From: Plastoroseomonas hellenica
GTDB taxonomy: Bacteria > Pseudomonadota > Alphaproteobacteria > Acetobacterales > Acetobacteraceae
DNA: 64,000 bases
Assembly (NCBI RefSeq): GCF_018129085.1
Contig: NZ_JAAGBB010000007.1
Location: 62,001-126,000, forward strand
Reading direction: 5' to 3'
This document shows positions 18,130 through 26,891 of this stretch, in pieces. Positions within the stretch are counted from its first letter, which is position 1, and the number at the start of each line of letters is the position of its first letter. The notes beneath the pieces are model-generated. The model was not told the DNA's origin. It made no database searches and saw only the letters and a list, made by a program, of their open reading frames with translations. The position numbers were made by a program, and so were the translations under genes.

Positions 18130-19095
18130 ATGCCCATCCCGCGCCGTGCCCTGCTCGCCGCCGCCGCCGCGGCCCCAGCCATCGTCCATGCTCAGGGCGA
18201 GTGGAAGCCGAGCCGCCCCGTCACCCTGCTGGTGCCCTTCGGCGCCGGCTCCGGCACCGACGCCATCTCCCGCATCCTGGCGAACCTCCTGGAAGGCGAA
18301 TGGGGCCAGCGCGTGGTGGTGGACAATCGCGCCGGCGCCAATGGCTCCATCGCCGCGGTCGCCAATGCCCGCGCGGCGCCCGACGGGCACACGCTGATGA
18401 TGACCACCAACACCCCGCACGCCGCCAACCCGACCCTGATGCGGCACCTCGACTACGATCCCATCGCCGACTGCACCCCGATCATGCGGGCCGGCAACTA
18501 CATCTTCGCCTTCGTCATCGGAGAATCCGTGCCGGCGACCGATCTTGCCGGCTTCCTGACGTTGGCACGCGCCCGGCCAGGGCAGCTCAGCTACGCCTCG
18601 GGCAATGGCACCGGCATCATGGCGGGCGCGACCCTGGCGCGGCTCGCCGGCGTCGACCTGCTGCACGTGCCCTATCGCAGCACGCCGCCGGCGATGACGG
18701 ATGTGATCGGCGGCAGGGTCAGCGGCATGGTTGTCGATCTTCCCGCCGCCGGTCCGCATATGCGCGCCGGCAAGCTGCGGGCCCTCGGGCAGACCACGCG
18801 GCTGCGCAGCCGGCTGCTGCCGGAGGTGCCGTCCCTGCATGAGGCCGGGGTGCCGGGCTTCGACATCGCCTCCTGGGCAGGCGTCATCGCACCGCCGCGG
18901 TTGCCGCCCGAGATCGCGGCGGGGCTGAACGCAACCATCCGCCGCGTCTGGGACCGGCCGGACACCGCGGCGCGCCTGGCCGATCTCGGCTTCGAGCCGG
19001 GGAGCTCGACGCCACAGGAATTCGGCAGTTTCATCGCACGCGAGATCGCCACCTGGCGCGAGCTGGCGCGCGCGGCAGGGATCGAGCCGGAATAG
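18130..19095 (+). CDS. Bug-family tripartite tricarboxylate receptor
   Basis: A 321-residue periplasmic receptor of the TctC/Bug family. The signal peptide MPIPRRALLAAAAAAPAIVHAQ is Tat-like. Family landmarks are RPVTLLVPFGAGSGTDAISR, VVVDNRAGANGSIA, PDGHTLMM, and HVPYRSTPPAM. These receptors bind small carboxylates and related anions. No TctA/TctB membrane genes are near, so it is an orphan receptor, common in Roseomonas-like and Burkholderiales genomes. The start has a strong GGAAGAGGAGGAGG purine tract ahead of it. The frame is open upstream to 17866 but that part is antisense to the transglycosylase. Confidence 0.92.
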   Translation: MPIPRRALLAAAAAAPAIVHAQGEWKPSRPVTLLVPFGAGSGTDAISRILANLLEGEWGQRVVVDNRAGANGSIAAVANARAAPDGHTLMMTTNTPHAANPTLMRHLDYDPIADCTPIMRAGNYIFAFVIGESVPATDLAGFLTLARARPGQLSYASGNGTGIMAGATLARLAGVDLLHVPYRSTPPAMTDVIGGRVSGMVVDLPAAGPHMRAGKLRALGQTTRLRSRLLPEVPSLHEAGVPGFDIASWAGVIAPPRLPPEIAAGLNATIRRVWDRPDTAARLADLGFEPGSSTPQEFGSFIAREIATWRELARAAGIEPE

Positions 19096-19108
19096 GAAAG
19101 GAGGTCCG

Positions 19109-19495
19109 ATGTTCAGCCATGTCACCATCGGCGCGCGGGATCTCGCGGCGCTGATCGCCTTCTATGACCGGGTGCTGGCGCCGCTCGGCATTCGACGGGT
19201 CATGACCAGCGAGGAATTCGGCCATGCCGCCTGGCGGCGGGAGAAGGATGGCCCGACCTTCTTCGTCACCCGCCCGCATGATGGCCATCCCGCAACGCCC
19301 GGCAACGGCACCATGACCGCCTTCACCGCGCCGGACCGCGCGGCGGTCGACGCCGTGCATGAAGCGGGCCTCGCCGCCGGCGGCAGCGACGAAGGGGCGC
19401 CAGGGCTACGGCCGCATTACGCGCCTGACTACTACGGCGCCTATCTGCGCGACCCCGAGGGCAACAAGCTCCATGTCGTGCATCGCGGCGGCTAA
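19109..19495 (+). CDS. VOC-family protein (glyoxalase/bleomycin-resistance fold)
   Basis: A 128-residue vicinal-oxygen-chelate protein: the N-terminal half reads FSHVTIGARDLAALIAFYDRVL and the C-terminal half ends YYGAYLRDPEGNKLHVVHR, the two paired beta-alpha-beta modules of the fold with His6 and a late Glu as likely metal ligands. Substrate is unknown. It starts 13 bases after the Bug receptor behind a strong AAAGGAGG ribosome site, so the two are probably co-transcribed. Its stop overlaps the convergent pdxJ stop by four bases. Confidence 0.88.
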   Translation: MFSHVTIGARDLAALIAFYDRVLAPLGIRRVMTSEEFGHAAWRREKDGPTFFVTRPHDGHPATPGNGTMTAFTAPDRAAVDAVHEAGLAAGGSDEGAPGLRPHYAPDYYGAYLRDPEGNKLHVVHRGG

Positions 19496-20223
19496 CCCTG
19501 TCTTGCCTCCGCGATCAGCGCCTTGAAGCGGGCGATGACGGCGGGCAGGCCTTCGAAGACCGCCTGGCCGATCAGGAAATGGCCGATGCTGACCTCGGAG
19601 ACCTCCGGGAAGGCGGCGACAGCGCCGACGCTGTCATAGGCGAGGCCATGGCCGGCATGGCAGATCAGGCCGGCGGCCGCCGCGACCTTTGCTCCTGCGG
19701 CGAGCCGTGCGAGATGCGGCGCGCGGGCATCGGGCGCGGCATCGGCATAGGCACCGGTGTGCAGCTCGACGACCTCAGCCCCGATCGCGGCCGCCGCCTC
19801 GATCTGGGCGCGGTCGGCTTCGACGAAGATCGACACACGCACGCCGGCCGCTCGCAGCCGCGCGACGCTGGCGGCGAGCGGCGCGCCGGCGCGGATCACA
19901 TCGAGCCCGCCTTCCGTGGTGAGCTCGGCGCGCTTCTCCGGCACGATGCAGCAGGCATGCGGGCGCAGGCGCTCGGCGAAGCCGATCATCTCCTCGGTCG
20001 CCGCCATCTCGAAGTTGAGCGGCGCCGCGACCTCGGCGGCGATGCGCTCCAGGTCGCCGTCGCGGATGTGGCGCCGGTCCTCGCGCAGATGCAGGGTGAT
20101 GCCGTCGGCACCCGAGGCGATGGCGAGCTGCGCGGCCGCGACAGGGCAGGGATGAATGCCGCCGCGCGCATTCCTGAGCGTCGCGACGTGGTCGATATTC
20201 ACGGAGAGCAGGAGCGGCGTCAT
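19492..20223 (-). CDS. pdxJ: Pyridoxine 5'-phosphate synthase PdxJ
   Basis: A 243-residue TIM-barrel enzyme that condenses 3-amino-1-hydroxyacetone 1-phosphate with deoxyxylulose 5-phosphate to form pyridoxine 5'-phosphate, the last ring-closing step of DXP-dependent vitamin B6 synthesis. Signatures: [17 protein letters not shown] at the N terminus, [36 protein letters not shown] and [10 protein letters not shown]. Length is normal. It overlaps pdxA by four bases, so both B6 steps are made from one message. Confidence 0.96.
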   Translation of the reverse strand: MTPLLLSVNIDHVATLRNARGGIHPCPVAAAQLAIASGADGITLHLREDRRHIRDGDLERIAAEVAAPLNFEMAATEEMIGFAERLRPHACCIVPEKRAELTTEGGLDVIRAGAPLAASVARLRAAGVRVSIFVEADRAQIEAAAAIGAEVVELHTGAYADAAPDARAPHLARLAAGAKVAAAAGLICHAGHGLAYDSVGAVAAFPEVSEVSIGHFLIGQAVFEGLPAVIARFKALIAEARQG

Positions 20224-21188
20224 GGCATGCGATTCCGGGCGATCTCGGCGGCGAGCCGGATGGCGGCGATGAGGGAGGAGGGATCGGCAATGCCGCGGCC
20301 CGCGATGTCGAGCGCGGTGCCGTGGTCCGGGCTGGTGCGCACGATGGAAAGGCCGAGCGTGACGTTGACGCCGCCATCCATGTCGAGCGCCTTGATCGGG
20401 ATCAGCGCCTGGTCGTGGTAGAGGCAGATCGCGACGTCATAGCCGGGGCGCGCCTTGGCGGTGAACAGCGTGTCGGGCGGCATCGGGCCGCGCGCATCGA
20501 TGCCCTCCGCAAGCAGCATGGCGACCGCGGGGGCGACGATCTCGATATCCTCGCGCCCGAGCGTGCCGGCCTCGCCGGCATGCGGATTGAGCCCGGCGAC
20601 CGCGAGGCGCGGGCGGGCAATGCCGAAGTCGCGGATCAGCGCGGCATGGGTGATGCGGGCATGCTCCGCGATCAGCGCCGGCGTCAGCCGGGCGATGGCG
20701 GCGGCCAGCGGCTCATGCACCGTCACCGGCACCACGCGCAGCATGGGCGAGGCGAGCATCATCACCGGCGGTAGGCCGGTGCCTGCGATTTCGCCCAGGA
20801 ACTCGGTGTGGCCGGGGTGGCGGAAGCCCGCGGCATAGAGCGAGGATTTCTGGATCGGATTGGTCACCACGCCACTGGCGCGACCGAGGCGGGCCAGCGC
20901 CACCGCTTCCTCGATGGACGCGATCACCGCGGGTGCATGCGCGGCGTCGATTCGGCCGGGCACCGCTGGCGTCGGCAGCGGGCGATGCAGCACGGGGAGC
21001 GCCTCGGCGAAGCTTCCGGTCGCCTCTTCCGGCACCGCGATCCGCCGCACCGGCACGCCATGCACCGCATCCGCATCGCCGATCAGGAAGAAGGCCGGGC
21101 CGTCCATGCGCAGAGCCGTCCAGGCGCCGCCCGTGACCTCGAGCCCGATACCGGCGGGCTCGCCCATGGTGAGTGCGAGTGGGATCAT
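20220..21188 (-). CDS. pdxA: 4-hydroxythreonine-4-phosphate dehydrogenase PdxA
   Basis: A 322-residue NAD-dependent dehydrogenase of vitamin B6 synthesis that makes the amino-ketone substrate of PdxJ. Signatures: [13 protein letters not shown] at the N terminus, [28 protein letters not shown] with metal-binding His, and [13 protein letters not shown]. The ATG at 21188 is used because it gives the normal PdxA N terminus; the frame is open to a GTG at 21224. No clear ribosome site is seen. Copy 2 of the hairpin repeat lies about 105 bases upstream of this start. Confidence 0.95.
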   Translation of the reverse strand: MIPLALTMGEPAGIGLEVTGGAWTALRMDGPAFFLIGDADAVHGVPVRRIAVPEEATGSFAEALPVLHRPLPTPAVPGRIDAAHAPAVIASIEEAVALARLGRASGVVTNPIQKSSLYAAGFRHPGHTEFLGEIAGTGLPPVMMLASPMLRVVPVTVHEPLAAAIARLTPALIAEHARITHAALIRDFGIARPRLAVAGLNPHAGEAGTLGREDIEIVAPAVAMLLAEGIDARGPMPPDTLFTAKARPGYDVAICLYHDQALIPIKALDMDGGVNVTLGLSIVRTSPDHGTALDIAGRGIADPSSLIAAIRLAAEIARNRMP

Positions 21189-21293
21189 GATCGGCGTGTT
21201 TAAACCAGATACGATGGCCAGCACACCCGCGGCCGCACCCTCCTTCGCCGAGGCTTCGTAGGGCAGGCCCTCCTACCGCGCCTCCGCGGCTGT

Positions 21294-21437
21294 AGGCCGC
21301 CACCGGTTCCTGCGGAGCGAGGCGAAGCCGATGCTCCGGGGCCGCGAATGCGGCCCCGCGCGCGACCGACCGTTGTCGCCAACGCGCCCTGACAGCGCGC
21401 AAGCCAAGCCGGCGGATGCCGGCGCCGGCGTTTGAGG
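21294..21437 (+). repeat. Interspersed multi-hairpin repeat, copy 2
   Basis: A 144-base copy of the element at 3717-3858, same orientation. The GGGGCCGC-GAAT-GCGGCCCC hairpin is conserved. The last stem reads CCGGC-GGAT-GCCGG (21409-21422) where copy 1 has CGCGC-GGAT-GCGCG, so two pairs are swapped on both sides. The small stem GGC-GAA-GCC has one extra G and one extra C compared with copy 1. It lies between pdxA (its 5' side) and the 3' end of the Lrp-type regulator, so it is not simply a terminator of a plus-strand gene. Confidence 0.85.
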
Positions 21438-21464
21438 ACAAGGAAAAATGCTCCGCCTGCCCTC

Positions 21465-21923
21465 TCATCCCGGCTCAGGTGAGAACCGCCTCTTGAGCAG
21501 GCGGAGCGTGAAGCTCGAACGCGTGTGGCGGATGCCGGGGAGGCGATAGATCTTCTCGCGCAGCAGCTTCTCGTAGCCCGCGGTGCCGCCGACCGCGACC
21601 TTCAGCACGTAGTCGTATTCGCCGCTGACCAGCCAGGCCTCCAGCACCTCCGGCATCTCCGCGACCGCTTCCTCGAAGCGGTGCAGGATGGTGTCGTCGT
21701 GCTTCTCCATCTGGATCTCGAGGAAGACGGTGTCCGGCATGCCGAGCGCCGCCTGGTCCAGTAGCGCGTGATAGCCCTGGATCACCCCGGCCTGCTCCAG
21801 CCGCTTCACCCGCGTCCAGCAGGGGGAGGGCGAGAGACCGACGCTCTCCGCCAGCTCGGCATTGGTCTGCCGGGCCTGGTTGGAGAGCGCGCGGAGGATT
21901 CGGCGGTCGGTGGCGTCCATCAC
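21465..21923 (-). CDS. Lrp/AsnC-family transcriptional regulator
   Basis: A 152-residue feast/famine regulator: an N-terminal helix-turn-helix (about 5-60; DRRILRALSNQARQTNAELAESVGLSPSPCWTRVKRLEQAGVI) and a C-terminal ligand-binding RAM domain with VSGEYDYVLKVAVGG and GIRHTRSSFTLRLLK. Such proteins sense amino acids and form octamers. No divergent target gene is next to it apart from the cupin gene, which lies upstream on the same strand 45 bases away, so the two may share a transcript. Confidence 0.93.
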   Translation of the reverse strand: MMDATDRRILRALSNQARQTNAELAESVGLSPSPCWTRVKRLEQAGVIQGYHALLDQAALGMPDTVFLEIQMEKHDDTILHRFEEAVAEMPEVLEAWLVSGEYDYVLKVAVGGTAGYEKLLREKIYRLPGIRHTRSSFTLRLLKRRFSPEPG

Positions 21924-21968
21924 GGCAGCTTCTTCCGTGATGGCGCTGGGCTCAACCGGAATTGGGGC

Positions 21969-23195
21969 TCACGTCGGCAACAGCAGCCCGCCATCGGCCA
22001 GCTTCCGGAGCAGCGCGCCGGCCGCCGCCCCGGGATGCGCGGCGGCGAGCTCCGGTTCGGTCACGTCGTTCCGTGCCAGCACCCAGCCGGCCGCCTCGGC
22101 CTCGGCCGCATCGAGGGCGAGCGCGCCCTGAGGCGTCTTCAGGGCCCATTCGGCACCGCGCCGCACCGGCTTCGCGCCTTGCGCCAGCACCCGGAACACG
22201 ACGGCGTCGGCGCCATTGGCAGCGACCGGGGCGACAGCGGGTGCGATGCCGCGCGCCGCCAGCAGGTCGAAGCCGCCGCGGTCATAATGGTAGTCGGCGA
22301 TGAAGCCCCGGATCACCTCCATGACTTTGGGGTCGCGGCAGAGCTCCGCCAGGCGTTGCCCGAGCTGCCCGATCCGGGTCGAGAGCGCGAATTGCGCCGG
22401 CGCGCTGCCATCCTGGCGCGGCAGCGGCTGGCGGAAGGTGGTGTCGTGCAGCGCCCGCTCCAGCAGGATGTTCATCACGTCCATCCCGAGCGGCGCATGC
22501 ACGCCATAGGTGACGTGGACGCTGGCGGAAGCCTCGGCCAGCGCGTCGTGGTACCAGCCGCGCGGCAGATAGAGCAGGTCGCCGGTCTTCATCAGGATGC
22601 GCTCGCGCAGCTTGCCCCGCGCCTGGTCATGATGCGCCTGCGGCTGGCCGCGGAAGACCGGGTGCGGGATCGGCCATTCGGCGCGGCCTTCCCAGATGTT
22701 CCAGCTCTTCTCGCCTTCGACCTGCACCGCCCAGACGTCATGCGTGTCGTAATGCGTGGCGAAGGCCGGGTGGTCCTGCCAGGAGATGTAGATATTCGCC
22801 TGGGCCTTGCCGAGCCCGGCCCCCTCCAGCGCCGCGGAGACGGCAGCGAGGCCCGGCGTCAGACTGTCCACGTCGTTCATGACAGCGCTGGCGCCGCGCT
22901 TGATCCATTCCTGCACCAGGCGGGCGTTCGGCTGCAGAACCGGCTGGCCGTCGCGGCCCTGGGCGCGCAGGCAGAACTTCTCCGGCGGCACGGTGGCGTT
23001 GTCCATCACCATGCGGAAGCTGGCGCTCGACCAGATATGAGTCATGTCCAGCAGGCGGTTGATCTGCCGCCAGGAGATCACCTGCGCGAACTTCTCCGCC
23101 CCACCTCGCACGAGCAGGGGCTGGCGGTCGTAGTACTCCGCGAAGAAGCGCTCCGTGGTCATCGGAGAGAGGAGGTCGGCCAAGGTCATCTGCAT
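21969..23195 (-). CDS. JmjC-like cupin protein (ribosomal-oxygenase-type fold)
   Basis: A 408-residue 2-oxoglutarate/Fe(II) oxygenase-type protein. The cupin core is seen in ANIYISWQDHPAFATHYDTHDVW, with an HxD metal pair in this stretch, and LLYLPRGWYHDALAEASASVHVTYG with a distal His. The C-terminal part is helical with a winged-helix-like region, as in the YcfD/ROXA group that hydroxylates ribosomal protein residues. It is longer than YcfD by some 30 residues and the substrate cannot be assigned. An in-frame ATG six bases downstream is an alternative start. Confidence 0.78.
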   Translation of the reverse strand: MQMTLADLLSPMTTERFFAEYYDRQPLLVRGGAEKFAQVISWRQINRLLDMTHIWSSASFRMVMDNATVPPEKFCLRAQGRDGQPVLQPNARLVQEWIKRGASAVMNDVDSLTPGLAAVSAALEGAGLGKAQANIYISWQDHPAFATHYDTHDVWAVQVEGEKSWNIWEGRAEWPIPHPVFRGQPQAHHDQARGKLRERILMKTGDLLYLPRGWYHDALAEASASVHVTYGVHAPLGMDVMNILLERALHDTTFRQPLPRQDGSAPAQFALSTRIGQLGQRLAELCRDPKVMEVIRGFIADYHYDRGGFDLLAARGIAPAVAPVAANGADAVVFRVLAQGAKPVRRGAEWALKTPQGALALDAAEAEAAGWVLARNDVTEPELAAAHPGAAAGALLRKLADGGLLLPT

Positions 23196-23449
23196 GACGG
23201 CGACACTAAGCGGATGGCGGCGGCGCTGTCATTGCCGGGAGGCAATCCGGCCCCGCTTTCCGAGGTGGGGTGACGCGCGAAGCTCGTACCGGGGAACGCC
23301 TGTCTGGCAGAATCTTCTTCTGTTTCTTCGGCGCTGCAAAACAGAATTCGGGAAACTTCGCTGGCTGGGCGGGCGTATCGTCTCCGCAAAGGCGGCGCTC
23401 TGCCGCCGCGGAGGGACGGTGCTTCACACCGCCCAGGAGGGACAGCGCG

Positions 23450-26400
23450 ATGGGCAACATCCAACGCCCGGAGGCGACGCTTGAGGAACGGTGGGACGTG
23501 CGCGACGCGCCCGTGCTGCTGACCGGCATCCAGGCCCTGGTCCGGCTTCCCCTGCTGCAACGCGAGATGGACCAGGCCGCCGGCCTCGACACTGCGGGTT
23601 TCATCGCGGGCTACCGAGGTTCGCCGCTCGGCGGCTATGACAAGGAATTGGCGAAGCAGGCGGCGCGGCTGGCCGAGCACAACATCGTCGTGCGGCCCGG
23701 GCTGAACGAGGATCTCGCGGCGACCGCGGTCTGGGGCAGCCAGATGCCGGGGCTCCGGGAGCGCGCGAAGTATCAGGGCGTCTTCGGCATCTGGTACGGC
23801 AAGGCACCGGGGCTGGATCGCAGCGGCGACGCGCTGCGGCACGCGAATTCGGCGGGGACGGCGCCGCTTGGCGGCGTCATCGCACTGGCCGGCGACGATC
23901 CTTCCGCCAAATCCTCCACCGTCACCTCCGGCTCCGAGCACGCCTTCATCGACCTCGAGATGCCGATGCTCGATCCCGCCGATGTGGCGGAGGTGCTGGA
24001 ATACGGCCTCAAGGGCATCGCGATGAGCCGCTTCGCGGGGCTCTGGGTCGGGCTGAAATGCGTGGCCGACACCATGGATGCGGCCGCTTCCGTCCGCATC
24101 GATGCCGCGCGATTCGCGACCCTGCCGCCGCGCGGGCTGGAGGCTTCGCCGGACGGGCTGCATATCCGCATCGGCGATCACTGGGTCGCGCAGGAACGGC
24201 GGCACCGCCACTACCGGATCCCGCATGCGCTGGCCTTCGCGCGCGGCAATGGCATCGATCGCATGGTGATCGACCCGCCCGATGCCCGCTTCGGGATTGC
24301 GGCGCGCGGCAAGGCCTATGCGGTGCTGCGCCAGGCGCTGATGGATGCGGGCATCGACGATGCCATGGCGCGCGATGCCGGGCTCCGGCTCTGGAAGGTG
24401 GGCCTCGCCTGGCCGCTTGATGCCGAAGCAGCGCGCGGCTTCGCGCGCGGGCTCGAGGAGGTGCTGGTGGTCGAGGATCGCCGCGCCGTCATCGAGCCGC
24501 AACTCCGAGAGGCGCTGTACCACCTGCCGGACCGCCCGCGCATCGCCGGCAAGGCGATGCCGGAAGGCCGCCCGCTGCTGTCGGACCTCGGCGAGCTCGA
24601 TGCCGCGCAGATCCTCCGCGTGCTGGAGGCGCGGCTGCCGCCGGCGCTGAAGACCGAACGCCTGGCGAGCCGCATCGCCGACCTGGATGCGCTGGCGGCC
24701 GGTGCCGTGGCGCCGATCCATCTGCGCGATCCCTATTTCTGCCCGGGCTGCCCGCACAACACCTCGACCCGGGTGCCGGAAGGCAGCCACGCGCTGGCCG
24801 GCATCGGCTGCCATTTCCTCGTCACCCGCATGGACCGGCAGGCGGAGTTCTTCACCCAGATGGGTGCCGAGGGCACGCCCTGGATCGGCATGGCGCCCTT
24901 CGTCGAGGACAAGCACATCTTCGCCAATATGGGCGACGGCACCTATGCCCATTCCGGCAGCCTCGCGATCCGCGCGGCGATCGCCTCCGGCGAGAACATC
25001 ACCTTCAAGATCCTGATCAACGGCGCCGTCGCGATGACCGGTGGCCAGACGCCGGAAGCCGATACCAGCGTGCCGCGGGTCGCGGCCCAGCTCCGTGCCG
25101 AGGGCGTGGAGCGCATCGCGATCGTCGCCGATGATCCCGACCGGCACCGCGGCGACCCCATGATCCCGGCCGGCGTCACCTTCGACCACCGCTCCCGCCT
25201 CGACGCCATCCAGCGCGAGCTCCGGGAGATGAAGGGCGTCACCGCCATCCTCTACGACCAGGAATGCGCGACGGAGCGGCGGCGCCACCGCAAGCGCGGC
25301 ACCGCACCCAAGGCGACCAAGCGCGTCGTCATCAATCCGCGGGTCTGCGAGGATTGCGGCGATTGTTCCCGCGCCTCGAACTGCCTGGCGGTGGAGCCGC
25401 TGGAGACGGCATTCGGCCGCAAGCGCCAGATCGACCAGAGCGCCTGCAACCAGGATTTCTCCTGCCTCGACGGCTTCTGCCCGAGCTTCGTCAGCCTGGA
25501 AGGTGCCGAACCTGCCAAGGCGGCGGCGCCCATCATGCCGGGTGCGCTGCCGGAGCCCGTCGCTCCGGCGCTGCGTGACGGTGCCTGGAACATCCTGCTG
25601 GCGGGCGTTGGCGGGCAAGGGGTGACGGCGCTCTCCGCGATCCTGGCGGAGGCCGCGCATCTGGAAGGCCGGCCGGTCCGCTCGATCGACCAGCTCGGCC
25701 TCGCGCAGAAGGGCGGCGGCGTCTATGCCCAGCTCCGCATCGGGGCGGAGGGTGCGGCGCCGGAAACGCTGCGCGGCCCGCGCATCGGCCAAGGCCAGAC
25801 CGACCTGATGATCGCCGCCGACATGGTGGTGGCGCATGGGCTCAACGCCCGTCCGTTGCTGGCGAACGACCGCAGCGCGGCGGTGGTGAATGTGGCGCTG
25901 GCGCCGACCGCGCAGTTCGTGCGCAACACCGACACCCGCTACGACGCCGCCGGCATGCGCGACAGCCTGGCCCGCGCGGTGCGGGAGATGGTGACGCTGG
26001 ATGCGACGCAGCGCGTCCTGGACGACCTCGGCGATGCGATCTTCGTCAATGTCTTCCTGCTGGGCGTCGCCTTCCAGCGCGGGCTGCTGCCGCTCTCCGC
26101 CGCCGCCATCGAGCGGGCGCTGGAGCTGAACGGCACCGCCGTCGCACGCAACAAGGCGGCCTTTGCGCAGGGCCGCGCCGTGGCGCTGGAGGAGCCGAAG
26201 GCGCCCGCCGCGCCGCAGACCCTCGACGCGCTGATCGCGCATCGCGTGGCCGACCTCACCGCCTATCAGAGCGCGCGCTACGCTGCTGACTATGAGGGCT
26301 TCGTCGCGAAGGTCCGGGGCGTGGCATCGGAAGCGGTGACGCGCGCCATTGCGCATCAGCTCCATCGTCTGATGGCCTACAAGGACGAGTACGAAGTGGC

Positions 26401-26848
26401 GCGGCTGCATGCCGATACCGCTTGGCAGGCCGGGCTCAGGCGCGACTTCACCGGCACCAGGCGCATCGTGATGCATCTGGCGCCGCCGATCCTGGCCAAG
26501 GTAGACCCGGCCACCGGGCGGCCGGTGAAGCGCGCGTTCGGCCCCTGGATGCTGCGCGCCATGGGGCTGCTGCGGCATGGCAAGCTGCTGCGCGGCACCT
26601 GGCTCGACCCCTTCGGCCGCACCGAGGAGCGCCGGACGGAGCGTGCCCTGCCGGGCGAGTTCCGCGCCGGGCTGGAAGACCTGCTGGCGCACCATGTGCC
26701 GGAGGCCGACCTGCTCGCCTGGATCTCGGCCTGGGATGCCATCCGCGGCTACGGTCCGATCAAGGCGAAGAACCTGGCCGAGGCCCGCCCGCGCATCGCC
26801 GCACTCGCCGAGGCCGCCCGCACCCCGCCGGCGCTCGCGGCCGAGTAG
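23450..26848 (+). CDS. Fused indolepyruvate (2-oxoacid):ferredoxin oxidoreductase
   Basis: A 1132-residue single-chain enzyme joining the alpha and beta parts of IorAB. Order: pyruvate-type N-terminal domain (GFIAGYRGSPLGGYD, residues about 45-60), the TPP-binding domain with CPGCPHNTSTRVPEGS near 430 and GIGCHFLVTRMDRQ, a cysteine cluster with CEDCGDCSRASNC and CNQDFSCLDGFCPSF near 635-680, then the gamma-type domain opening LLAGVGGQGVT near 715. It oxidatively decarboxylates aryl- or branched-chain 2-oxoacids to acyl-CoA, reducing ferredoxin. The start at 23450 has an AGGAGG ribosome site; the frame is open upstream to 23270. It is followed after 43 bases by an acyl-CoA dehydrogenase, fitting amino-acid breakdown. 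Confidence 0.93.
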   Translation: MGNIQRPEATLEERWDVRDAPVLLTGIQALVRLPLLQREMDQAAGLDTAGFIAGYRGSPLGGYDKELAKQAARLAEHNIVVRPGLNEDLAATAVWGSQMPGLRERAKYQGVFGIWYGKAPGLDRSGDALRHANSAGTAPLGGVIALAGDDPSAKSSTVTSGSEHAFIDLEMPMLDPADVAEVLEYGLKGIAMSRFAGLWVGLKCVADTMDAAASVRIDAARFATLPPRGLEASPDGLHIRIGDHWVAQERRHRHYRIPHALAFARGNGIDRMVIDPPDARFGIAARGKAYAVLRQALMDAGIDDAMARDAGLRLWKVGLAWPLDAEAARGFARGLEEVLVVEDRRAVIEPQLREALYHLPDRPRIAGKAMPEGRPLLSDLGELDAAQILRVLEARLPPALKTERLASRIADLDALAAGAVAPIHLRDPYFCPGCPHNTSTRVPEGSHALAGIGCHFLVTRMDRQAEFFTQMGAEGTPWIGMAPFVEDKHIFANMGDGTYAHSGSLAIRAAIASGENITFKILINGAVAMTGGQTPEADTSVPRVAAQLRAEGVERIAIVADDPDRHRGDPMIPAGVTFDHRSRLDAIQRELREMKGVTAILYDQECATERRRHRKRGTAPKATKRVVINPRVCEDCGDCSRASNCLAVEPLETAFGRKRQIDQSACNQDFSCLDGFCPSFVSLEGAEPAKAAAPIMPGALPEPVAPALRDGAWNILLAGVGGQGVTALSAILAEAAHLEGRPVRSIDQLGLAQKGGGVYAQLRIGAEGAAPETLRGPRIGQGQTDLMIAADMVVAHGLNARPLLANDRSAAVVNVALAPTAQFVRNTDTRYDAAGMRDSLARAVREMVTLDATQRVLDDLGDAIFVNVFLLGVAFQRGLLPLSAAAIERALELNGTAVARNKAAFAQGRAVALEEPKAPAAPQTLDALIAHRVADLTAYQSARYAADYEGFVAKVRGVASEAVTRAIAHQLHRLMAYKDEYEVARLHADTAWQAGLRRDFTGTRRIVMHLAPPILAKVDPATGRPVKRAFGPWMLRAMGLLRHGKLLRGTWLDPFGRTEERRTERALPGEFRAGLEDLLAHHVPEADLLAWISAWDAIRGYGPIKAKNLAEARPRIAALAEAARTPPALAAE

Positions 26849-26891
26849 CGCCGGCGCCGCGGCCGGCGCAGACTGGGGCAGGAGGAACGCC

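Noticed and set aside
3717-21437. The two hairpin repeats as ends of a composite transposon
   Set aside because: They are in direct orientation 17.4 kb apart and enclose conserved pilus and vitamin B6 genes; no transposase or target duplication is visible.
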